A DNA stretch of 64,000 bases from JAKAGZ01 sp963783855 (GTDB lineage: Bacteria; Bacteroidota; Ignavibacteria; Ignavibacteriales; Ignavibacteriaceae): NCBI GenBank assembly GCA_963783855.1, contig CAWAPE010000014.1, positions 496,001 through 560,000 on the forward strand, written 5' to 3'. The notes below the pieces were generated by a model. It ran no database searches and was not told the origin of the DNA. It saw only the letters and a program-made list of their open reading frames with translations. Below, piece by piece: positions 1 to 6,708 of the stretch (the stretch's first letter is position 1; every line of letters starts with the position of its first letter). Both the position numbers and the translations under genes were made by a program.

Positions 1-312
1 ACAGCTTGCACAGCCTCCCGCCATTTGTGACATTTGCGAATGAACTTTATGAGAAAAGACTACTGGAACGTATTTATCTTCAAGAATATTTATTGTAATA
101 ACATCCGGTGCGTCATCCGCAGTTTGGTGAATTGTTATCATTTCACCACGAGGGCAGGGAACAAGGCAAGGATTTTGTTTTGTCGGAACATCGCATGTGT
201 GACATGTCTTACAAGTCAGTCCTTTTACAGAGTAATGTTCAGGAAGTTTATTCTGACTAAATGCTGAAAAGGAAATCAGCAGGCCAAAAAGTATACATAT
301 AAAATTTTTCAT
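1..312 (-). CDS. Multiheme c-type cytochrome, C-terminus beyond window
   Basis: Partial gene; 104 codons are visible from an ATG at 312 and the frame is still open at base 1. The N-terminus is a signal peptide ending near SAFSQ, so the protein is exported. A CKTCH heme motif lies near residue 36, inside a Cys-rich stretch CHTCDVPTK, and FSHKVHSQM precedes a second motif GCASC at the window edge, whose histidine should be the next residue. This pattern fits small multiheme cytochromes of the c3/c7 type. It starts 5 nt after the NrfD gene and is the last visible gene of the leftward module, so it probably takes or gives electrons at the periplasmic face of that complex. The total heme number cannot be seen. 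Confidence 0.8.
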   Translation of the reverse strand, partial: MKNFICILFGLLISFSAFSQNKLPEHYSVKGLTCKTCHTCDVPTKQNPCLVPCPRGEMITIHQTADDAPDVITINILEDKYVPVVFSHKVHSQMSQMAGGCASC

Positions 313-317
313 AATAT

Positions 318-1553
318 TTATCCCCTAACTGTATATTTTGTGTTAGGAACATAATCTTTGTTCGGAATACTGATAACCGGGAAGTTCATAACAATAATTC
401 TATAAATGAGTATAAGCATTGCCGCAAATCCAACCGTAACGGAAATTTCACCGAATGAAGGAAAATATGTGCTGAATTTATAAGGTGGAGTGTATGCGGT
501 GACAAAATTATTGATCCTGTTAAGTAATACTCCGAACACAACTAATGACGATGCTGTTAATAAAAGCTTTGGTGATTTTAAAACTGCATCTGATAAAAAC
601 ATTCTTAGTGGAATCACAATTCCTAATACCACCTCTATAAAAAACATCACGCTTGGAACCGTAGGTTCGAGCAGGTAAACAAATGTTCCCCTGATTACCA
701 TATCACCGATTTTAAATGCCAGGTAAATACCTAACAATGGTGCAACTGTTTTACCGAGCGCCGAAAGGACATCCATCTCGGGTTTAAACCCGAATGATTT
801 TGCCGCCAGAATCGATTCGAATATTATCATCGGGAATCCGACAGCGATTGCAGAAAGCAAAAACAGCAGGGGAAGTACGGGTGTCTGCCATAAAGGATGC
901 ATTTTAGGTCCGGCAATAACCATTAAAGTGCCGAGTGATGATTGGTGCAGAGTTGACAGCACAACTCCTAGGATTACAAATACAAACATTGTAATGCCGA
1001 GCCATTTATCCAGGAAGCGCAAAAATTTATCAACAGGCTTGTTAAGCCTGGATAAAAAACCTTTCAAGTTTACTTTTCCAATAAATTTTTCTGTTACTAT
1101 AGGCAAAAATTCTATATAAAGAACTGTTACATACATCATAACGCAAATACCAACTTCAAATAATGCAGAATTCCCATTCCACATAATCAGTGGATGCCAG
1201 ATGTAATACCATCTTCCTATATCAACAAAAACTCCTACTGCAACAAATGTATATCCAAGCATTGCTGTTAACAAAGCGGGACGCAAAATTGCATGAAAGT
1301 GTTCGCGATGCATAACATGGCCGAGGGCAGCGCTTGTAAATCCACCCGCGGCAAGAGCAACTCCGGCCGCTACATCAACTCCAATCCATAGGCCCCAGGG
1401 ATATTGATTGTTTAAATTTGTTACCTTACCAATTCCGAAAAAGAATCTGCCAGCCAGAAAAAAGAGTCCGTTTGCAACAATTATAAGAAGGACAATTACT
1501 CCGGGAGTGAAAAATTTTTTCTTTATTGGTGCTGGTTTTAGAAAGCCATCCAT
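318..1553 (-). CDS. NrfD/HybB-like integral membrane quinone-interacting subunit (module 1)
   Basis: A 411-residue polytopic protein with about ten hydrophobic segments. The stretch NNQYPWGLWIGVDVAAG, followed by a Gly/Ala-rich helix, is characteristic of the NrfD/PsrC/HybB superfamily, which exchanges electrons between a menaquinone pool and a partner iron-sulfur protein. It has no cofactor motif of its own, as usual for the family. The start is set by a strong GGAGG before the ATG. It lies 11 nt after the ferredoxin subunit and 5 nt before the cytochrome, so the three are one operon. The set resembles HybA/HybB without hydrogenase, or Geobacter Cbc-type menaquinol:cytochrome c oxidoreductases. 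The direction of electron flow is not visible. Confidence 0.88.
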   Translation of the reverse strand: MDGFLKPAPIKKKFFTPGVIVLLIIVANGLFFLAGRFFFGIGKVTNLNNQYPWGLWIGVDVAAGVALAAGGFTSAALGHVMHREHFHAILRPALLTAMLGYTFVAVGVFVDIGRWYYIWHPLIMWNGNSALFEVGICVMMYVTVLYIEFLPIVTEKFIGKVNLKGFLSRLNKPVDKFLRFLDKWLGITMFVFVILGVVLSTLHQSSLGTLMVIAGPKMHPLWQTPVLPLLFLLSAIAVGFPMIIFESILAAKSFGFKPEMDVLSALGKTVAPLLGIYLAFKIGDMVIRGTFVYLLEPTVPSVMFFIEVVLGIVIPLRMFLSDAVLKSPKLLLTASSLVVFGVLLNRINNFVTAYTPPYKFSTYFPSFGEISVTVGFAAMLILIYRIIVMNFPVISIPNKDYVPNTKYTVRG

Positions 1554-1564
1554 AATTTTTCCTC

Positions 1565-2464
1565 CTATTCAGATTCTTTTGATTGTTTACGTTTTGTTAT
1601 CCACATAATTCCGCCGAGCAATGCATATAGAGAAATCGGCGGAACAAAGTAAGCGAAGATTCCGTGCTGAATTGATTCAGAAACTCCGGGTGCGGCGTTG
1701 CTGGATAATTTTGGAAATCCGATTTCCGCGTAGTCTACGCCCGAGAGATACATCCACGAAGTTCCGCCAACTTCATTTTCTCCGTAAATGTGGTTCTTAT
1801 ATCTTTCAGGATAATTTTTAATCCGTTCCCTGGCAACATTTACAAGCTCATTCCTGGAACCGTACGTGATTGCCTCAACAGGACAAATCTCAACACATGC
1901 TGGAAGTTTTCCGACCTTTGTCCTTTCAAAACAAAAATCACACTTCTTTATATGCGGATTAAGTGCCTTTTCATATTCAAACGCAGGAACCTGGAACGGG
2001 CAGGCAACCATACAATACCGGCAGCCAATACATTTGTCCGTGTCCCAGATAACAGATCCGTTTTCCTGTTTTGTGAATGCACCTACTATGCAGGCAGATA
2101 CACAAGCAGGATGGTCGCAATGCATGCATTGAACTTTTACATCAATTGGTAAGGCCGGATTTTTTACATTATCATATTGATTAACCACAGTAAGAGCATC
2201 AATATCCGGTCTCCGCATTTCTTTCATTACGGATTTATCCTCGTAGTCTTTTAGTTTGCCCGCAGGAATGTCGTGTGCATTTTTACATGCCCATTCACAA
2301 TTACGGCAGCCAACACAGACGGTTGTATCTACCAGTACACCCATCCGGTCTTCGGATAAAATATTCTTAGGTTTTGCATTTAATTTTTTTGATGGCAGGC
2401 CGGTCAATGTTGCGGTTGCAACAGCAGCCGTTTTCAGAAAGGTCCTTCGGTTGTGCTTTTCCAT
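1565..2464 (-). CDS. Tat-exported ferredoxin-like subunit with four [4Fe-4S] sites (module 1)
   Basis: 299 residues from the ATG at 2464, chosen because GGGGGAAAA stands just upstream and because a twin-arginine signal (HNRRTFLKTAA) then begins at residue 5; a longer frame upstream to 2545 lacks support. Four Cys groups follow in DmsB/HybA/DsrO order: CVGCRNCEWAC, CMHCDHPACVSAC, CIGCRYCMVAC and CDFCFERTK...CVEIC. A C-terminal hydrophobic segment (YFVPPISLYALLGGIMW) followed by KRK suggests a membrane anchor, as in HybA. It should sit on the periplasmic face and wire the NrfD subunit to the cytochrome. First gene of the leftward operon. Confidence 0.88.
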   Translation of the reverse strand: MEKHNRRTFLKTAAVATATLTGLPSKKLNAKPKNILSEDRMGVLVDTTVCVGCRNCEWACKNAHDIPAGKLKDYEDKSVMKEMRRPDIDALTVVNQYDNVKNPALPIDVKVQCMHCDHPACVSACIVGAFTKQENGSVIWDTDKCIGCRYCMVACPFQVPAFEYEKALNPHIKKCDFCFERTKVGKLPACVEICPVEAITYGSRNELVNVARERIKNYPERYKNHIYGENEVGGTSWMYLSGVDYAEIGFPKLSSNAAPGVSESIQHGIFAYFVPPISLYALLGGIMWITKRKQSKESE

Positions 2465-2506
2465 TTTTTCCCCCGTGCCCAGTTGATTAAATTTATTGAA
2501 AATCAG

Positions 2507-2541
2507 CTCATCAAAATTAATTAAGTTGAAAAATTGATGAG
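2507..2541. promoter_or_regulatory. Inverted repeat upstream of module 1
   Basis: CTCATCAA (2507-2514) and TTGATGAG (2534-2541) are perfect inverted copies with 19 nt between them, ending 43 nt before the Tat-ferredoxin start. It could be a regulator site or a 5' leader hairpin. No terminator-like T-run follows on the minus strand. Confidence 0.4.
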
Positions 2542-3093
2542 TCAATTATCATTTTATACCTATTAAGTAAAGGACCCCTCTATACTTAATATTAAAGAGC
2601 ACGCCTATTAAGGCACAAAAAGCAAGCCATTTTCAAAGATTATCAGATGTTAGGTCTATTTGCTGAATTCAAGGAATTACAAAGAATGGCTTTTCCTGAA
2701 TTGAAAAATTCAACACTCAGTCTTCCTACTTAAGAGAAATTATATCTCGAACGTACACTTAATGTTACACCTATAAATGCGAGTAAAGTTTTTTTTGCGG
2801 GAAAAGCACTAACTGTTGAATAAGTAAACAGAAAAATAAAAGTTATTGGTTATTAGTTGATCACTACACTCAATAATCTGTAAGTAAATTCAACAAACCG
2901 TAGTATAAAAAATAAACAGTGTTATTGTTGAAATTTTATTCTGTAACTAAACATTTAAACTATTTGCTAAATTTTGTGTAAACATTTTCATCAAAGGCTA
3001 AATTTTCACATTACGATTTTTAAATAAATTATATCGTTCTAACTTAATATTATTAAGGGCCTTATGGTTGCCTGAGAACCCAATGTTTTAAAG

Positions 3094-3109
3094 CGGCACA
3101 TCTATTGAC
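3094..3109 (+). promoter_or_regulatory. Possible sigma-54 promoter of module 2
   Basis: CGGCAC, five bases, then TTGA resembles the TGGCAC-N5-TTGC consensus with correct GG-to-G spacing, about 43 nt before the H-like gene start. The -12 position is A instead of C, so it is a weak match. A sigma-54 activator gene lies 5 kb downstream, which makes the idea worth testing. Confidence 0.3.
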
Positions 3110-3151
3110 TTACTTGTTCTGGTTGTTAAACAAAAAAATTGAGGTCCAACG

Positions 3152-3826
3152 ATGGTCGCATTATCAGTTCTACTTGGTTTCTTATTGCTTTTAGTTATTG
3201 ATTACTTCGTATTAAGAGCAGAAAAAAAATTACACCCTGCATTTATAAAAAATTATGAAATAATAGATAGCGTAGCATTCAATAATTTAAGCATTAGAGT
3301 TCCTGCCGATCTTTTTATATCAAAAGGTCACACCTGGGCAGAGCCCGACAAAAATGGTTTTATTAAAGTTGGTATTGATGAATTTATTACTAAATCACTT
3401 GGTGATTTTATAATAACTAACACCGTACAAAACGGAACTATTGTCAATGAAGGTGATCCGGTAATTGAAGCAAAACTTGGTAGGAAAAAAATTGTCTTCC
3501 GCTCACCCGTAAGCGGAAAAGTTGTTTCGCAGAATCACGATTTACCCGGAAAAAATATAACTGATCCTTTCGGCGAAGATTGGGGCGTTATAATAAAACC
3601 TGAAAATTTTAATCCTCAGCCCGAAAAGCTGAAAATGAACGAAGAGGTAATAGAATGGATGAAAATTGAAATGAGAAGATTCAAATCATACCTGGACGAA
3701 AGATTTGAAAGCCCGAAACTTGCAGGTGTTACAATGTACGACGGTGGCCATTTGGTCCCGGGAGTAGTTTCTCATCTCGACAACGAGTCAATTGATAAGT
3801 ACGAAAAAGAATTTCTTTCAATATAG
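3152..3826 (+). CDS. Membrane-anchored H-protein-like subunit lacking the lipoyl lysine
   Basis: 224 residues. Residues 4-22 are one hydrophobic helix; there is no signal cleavage site. Residues 54-150 match the glycine cleavage H-protein fold: SKGHTW, then VGIDEF...LGDF, then SPVSGKVV and DPFGEDWGVIIK. From the GD pair to the P of PVSG the spacing equals E. coli GcvH (36 residues, no gap), but the residue at the lipoyl-lysine position is Arg111 (LGRKK), so lipoylation at the usual site is not expected. A C-terminal extension carries AGVTMYDGG at 191-199, a motif shared with the 97-residue protein at 6221. GAGG precedes the ATG. It is first in the module 2 operon, 15 nt before the ferredoxin gene. 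A structural or electron-relay role is inference. Confidence 0.75.
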   Translation: MVALSVLLGFLLLLVIDYFVLRAEKKLHPAFIKNYEIIDSVAFNNLSIRVPADLFISKGHTWAEPDKNGFIKVGIDEFITKSLGDFIITNTVQNGTIVNEGDPVIEAKLGRKKIVFRSPVSGKVVSQNHDLPGKNITDPFGEDWGVIIKPENFNPQPEKLKMNEEVIEWMKIEMRRFKSYLDERFESPKLAGVTMYDGGHLVPGVVSHLDNESIDKYEKEFLSI

Positions 3827-3841
3827 GGCGGAGTAACAAAA

Positions 3842-4618
3842 ATGAAACACCAAATGGGAATATTGTTCGACGTTACTCTATGTGTTGGATGCGGAAGTTG
3901 TTATGAAGCGTGTAAAAAAGAAAATGGCCTGTCCGTGACTAACGGTGATTTTCTGAAAGATCATTTATCAGATAATACTTACACAGTAGTAGAGCAATAC
4001 GGGGATAATTTTGCACGCAAGATGTGTATGCATTGCGGTGAGCCAACCTGTGTCTCGGTTTGCCCGGTTGGAGCATTTGAAAAAACTGACCTTGGTCCGG
4101 TCCTTTACGATGCCAGCAAATGTATCGGCTGCAGGTACTGCATGCAGGCCTGCCCATACAGTGTACCACGCTATGAATGGAGCAGCACTTCACCCAGCGT
4201 TAGAAAATGCAATCTTTGTTACGAAAGACTAAAAGAAGGTAAAGTTAATGCGTGTGCGGAAGCCTGCCCTACAGGGGCGACACAGGCAGGAGAACTGAAT
4301 AAATTAATTGCAGAAGCGAAGAGAAGGCTTAAAGAGAATCCGGACAAATACTACCAGGAAATTTATGGCCTGAAAGAAGCGGGCGGCGGAAACGTGCTCG
4401 TAATTTCTCCTGTACCGTTTGATAGGCTGGGGTACAATACAAACGTTCCCAAACAATCTGTACCTGATTTTACTTTACGGGCGATGGAAAAAATTCCAAG
4501 CGTAGTTTCGGTAGGTGGAATATTTCTTACAGGTATGTACTGGTTAACGAAACGTAAAAATGAAGTTGCGCGCGAGAATAGTATTAAAATGCGGGGAGAA
4601 AAAAATGAAGAAAGATAA
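3842..4618 (+). CDS. Ferredoxin-like subunit with four [4Fe-4S] sites and no export signal (module 2)
   Basis: 258 residues, homologous to the module 1 ferredoxin subunit. Four Cys groups are intact: CVGCGSCYEAC (14-24), CMHCGEPTCVSVC, CIGCRYCMQAC and CNLCYERLK...CAEAC. A C-terminal hydrophobic segment (VVSVGGIFLTGMYWL) followed by TKRK matches the anchor of its paralogue. Unlike that protein it begins directly with the cluster domain, with no Tat or Sec signal, and GGCGGAG just upstream fixes the start. As written it would stay on the cytoplasmic side. Its end overlaps the start of the NrfD gene by 14 nt, indicating translational coupling. Confidence 0.87.
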   Translation: MKHQMGILFDVTLCVGCGSCYEACKKENGLSVTNGDFLKDHLSDNTYTVVEQYGDNFARKMCMHCGEPTCVSVCPVGAFEKTDLGPVLYDASKCIGCRYCMQACPYSVPRYEWSSTSPSVRKCNLCYERLKEGKVNACAEACPTGATQAGELNKLIAEAKRRLKENPDKYYQEIYGLKEAGGGNVLVISPVPFDRLGYNTNVPKQSVPDFTLRAMEKIPSVVSVGGIFLTGMYWLTKRKNEVARENSIKMRGEKNEER

Positions 4619-5783
4619 TTTATTCAAACCTACTTTCTGGAAGATTATTTCAGTAGTGATAATACTTGTGGGACTCTATTCTCTGATTTCCAGGTTTGTT
4701 TTTGGTCTGGGCAGAACAACAAACCTATCCGATATGGTTCCGTGGGGATTATGGATAGGATTTGATTTTATCGGTGTCGGGCTTGCCGCAGCGGGATTTA
4801 CAATAGCCGCAACCGCTCATATTTTTAACGCAAATAAATATCACTCAATTGTCAGACCGGCAATATTAACAGCATATATAGGCTACATAATTGTAATATT
4901 ATTGCTCGTGATTGATCTTGGAAAGCCTGAAAATTTCTGGCATCCGCTTGTAATGTGGAATCTTCATTCGGTGATGTTTGAAATTACCTGGTGTGTTATT
5001 TGCTACTCAACAATACTTACACTTGAATTCGCTCCTGTTATACTGGAAAAATTTAATCTGAAAGCGCCGATAAAATTGCTAAAGAAAATCTCCATCCCTG
5101 TTGTGATTTGTGGTGTGTTATTTTCAACTCTTCACCAGTCATCATTTGGATCTCTATACCTGATAGCTCCGGCAAAAGTATATCCCCTATGGTATTCCTC
5201 TTTTCTGCCGGTACACTTTTTTATTTCGTGCATTGCCGCCGGGTTATCTATGATAATCTTTGAAGCATACCTGTGCACAAGGGCTTTAAAACAAGGATTG
5301 CAGGTTTGGGTTTTATCAGGGCTGGGAAAGGTAATACTGGCTGTACTTTCAATAGAATTAGTGTTCAGGTTTTCTGATTTAATTATGTCCGGAAAATTTT
5401 TTCTTCTTTTTCTACACGCTGAGGAAACATATTTATTCTGGCTTGAAATAATTCTTGGTTCGCTTATCCCGATAGCGATTCTGTCCGTCCCAAATTACTT
5501 GCAGGACAGGAAGTGGCTTTACTTTGCGTCAGTGTTTACGATTTCAGGTTTCGTATTAAACAGGTTAAATGTAAGTATTACTTCGCTGGTAAGAACCTCC
5601 GGCGTGAATTATCTTCCTACTTTTTATGAAATAAGCGTAACACTACTATTAGTAGTTCTTGGTATGTGGGCATTCAGACTGGTAACTGAACACTTTGCGG
5701 TTTTTGATAAACGAATAGAAATTGATGAAAAAGTTCAGGAGACCGCTGATCCCGAACAAAAAGAATTAATATTTGGGAAATAA
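4605..5783 (+). CDS. NrfD/HybB-like integral membrane subunit (module 2)
   Basis: 392 residues from the ATG at 4605, preferred over the frame opening at 4560 because GGGGAG precedes it and family proteins begin with a short charged tail. It has about ten membrane segments. MVPWGLWIGFDFIGVGLAAAGFT and STLHQSSFGSLY align well with the module 1 paralogue (PWGLWIGVD..., STLHQSSLGTL). Function is as expected for the NrfD family: quinone oxidation or reduction coupled to the iron-sulfur partner encoded just upstream. Sequence differences from the first copy are spread through the protein, so this is an old duplication, not a recent one. Confidence 0.88.
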   Translation: MKKDNLFKPTFWKIISVVIILVGLYSLISRFVFGLGRTTNLSDMVPWGLWIGFDFIGVGLAAAGFTIAATAHIFNANKYHSIVRPAILTAYIGYIIVILLLVIDLGKPENFWHPLVMWNLHSVMFEITWCVICYSTILTLEFAPVILEKFNLKAPIKLLKKISIPVVICGVLFSTLHQSSFGSLYLIAPAKVYPLWYSSFLPVHFFISCIAAGLSMIIFEAYLCTRALKQGLQVWVLSGLGKVILAVLSIELVFRFSDLIMSGKFFLLFLHAEETYLFWLEIILGSLIPIAILSVPNYLQDRKWLYFASVFTISGFVLNRLNVSITSLVRTSGVNYLPTFYEISVTLLLVVLGMWAFRLVTEHFAVFDKRIEIDEKVQETADPEQKELIFGK

Positions 5784-5784
5784 A

Positions 5785-6201
5785 ATGGAAAAAGTAAATG
5801 ATGCTTCGGAATTTTTCCGATGCAATAAGTGTATCTGGATGGAAGCAGACGTTATTGCTTATAAATTGTGTGATCAGAATTATGACTGTGAAAGGTGTTC
5901 CTTTGATTTTGTAATGAGAAACACCTGGAAGGAGAGGTCGGATTCTGAGGAGATTAAGCTGGGGTTTGCGAATAACAACCTGATAGATAAAATCATCCGG
6001 AATATTTCCAAAATCAGTTATGATGGGGAATTGACCTATCTGAATAATCAACTCGTTTTGAAACACATGTTCGGTGGCGTCTATTCAATAGGTATAAGTG
6101 AATTAGTACCCTCACTGCTGGAAAATATTGATGAAATAAAATTGGTTCCCGGTTACGGTTTCATCAAAAAGAAACGAAACGGTATTAGCAATCAGTGGTA
6201 A
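5785..6201 (+). CDS. Cys-rich small protein with a partial H-domain
   Basis: 138 residues from the ATG 2 nt after the NrfD stop. The N-terminus has five cysteines in C13-x2-C16, then YKLC29, then DC35-x2-C38-SFD, a likely metal site that I associate with the N-terminus of some uncharacterised H-protein-like proteins of anaerobes. Residues of the form GGVYSIGISELVPSLLENIDEIKL resemble the first strands of an H-protein (vGITdyA..LGdivfVeLP), and the protein ends where the lipoyl hairpin would begin. It looks like the complement of the H-like subunit at 3152. Function unknown; operon context ties it to module 2. Confidence 0.6.
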   Translation: MEKVNDASEFFRCNKCIWMEADVIAYKLCDQNYDCERCSFDFVMRNTWKERSDSEEIKLGFANNNLIDKIIRNISKISYDGELTYLNNQLVLKHMFGGVYSIGISELVPSLLENIDEIKLVPGYGFIKKKRNGISNQW

Positions 6202-6220
6202 ATGGGGGAATAAGGAAATA

Positions 6221-6514
6221 GTGGCCCCGATGAATTTTACCCTGCTTCAGAAACTAAAAATTAATCCCGATGACCTTCCGGAGGATAATTGGTTTGGAGT
6301 AATTTCCGTGACAGAGGCGGAACTTGCAACGGCAAAATATTCCGTAGAAAAATCCACGGAAGAAAATCATCATTTAATTGCGCGGCTTTGCAATTTTATG
6401 AAAACGGCTCCTGAAGCAGGCGTAACGATGCTTGATGGCGGTAAAAAATGCAATTATCTTTACGAAGTTTTGGGTGCCGAAGAATTTGAAAAAATTATTT
6501 CAGATTTGTTTTAA
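6221..6514 (+). CDS. Small protein with AGVTMxDGG motif, unknown function
   Basis: 97 residues from a GTG at 6221; AAGGA stands 6 nt before it, while the ATG at 6230 has no ribosome site. It is hydrophilic, has no signal or membrane segment, and contains only two cysteines. AGVTMLDGG at residues 66-74, followed by a short helix ending EEFEKIISDLF, matches the C-terminal extension of the H-like subunit (AGVTMYDGG...EKEFL). This suggests a shared, unnamed domain. It is the last gene before the hairpin terminator at 6576, so it belongs to the module 2 operon. Confidence 0.6.
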   Translation: MAPMNFTLLQKLKINPDDLPEDNWFGVISVTEAELATAKYSVEKSTEENHHLIARLCNFMKTAPEAGVTMLDGGKKCNYLYEVLGAEEFEKIISDLF

Positions 6515-6575
6515 TCCTGATAATCAGGCAGAAGTATATTTCTGATTCTGGAGAATTCAGAATAATAAATTTGTA

Positions 6576-6605
6576 ACCCGTGAAATGCCACACGGGTTTT
6601 TTGTT
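6576..6605 (+). terminator. Rho-independent terminator after module 2
   Basis: ACCCGTG (6576-6582) pairs with CACGGGT (6591-6597) across an 8-nt loop, followed by a run of T. It separates the structural genes from the regulatory pair that follows. Confidence 0.8.
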
Positions 6606-6659
6606 GAAAAGGTAATAAATAAAGCATAACAATACGCGGGTTTTTGTTTTTATTGAAAA

Positions 6660-6675
6660 TGTAAACACTTTTATC
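6660..6675 (+). promoter_or_regulatory. Motif shared with the module 2 upstream region
   Basis: TGTAAACACTTTTATC here and TGTAAACATTTTCATC at 2977-2992 agree at 14 of 16 positions. One copy lies 34 nt before the kinase start and one 160 nt before the H-like gene. It may be a common regulator site, or chance similarity in AT-rich DNA. Confidence 0.3.
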
Positions 6676-6708
6676 TATGTTTAGTGTAGGGGTTAAGGGG
6701 GAGTTCTA

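Larger units (their letters stand above)
2465..3151. other. Divergent intergenic region between the two NrfD modules
   Basis: About 690 bases with no convincing gene. It must hold the promoters of both divergent operons. Visible elements are a perfect 8-bp inverted repeat at 2507-2541, a TGTAAACATTTTCATC motif at 2977-2992 that recurs before the sensor kinase gene, and two imperfect sigma-54-like sites, one per direction (2614-2629 leftward, 3094-3109 rightward). The octamer CTATTAAG occurs twice near 2559 and 2605. The rest is AT-rich without clear structure. Confidence 0.6.

Noticed and set aside
34..267. Open frame on the plus strand over the cytochrome gene
   Set aside because: It is antisense to a frame with signal peptide and heme motifs; its own product has no domain or ribosome site.
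2611..2624. GGCACAAAAAGC as a plus-strand sigma-54 site
   Set aside because: Distance between GG and GC is 10 nt rather than 12, and it faces over 500 bp of empty DNA.
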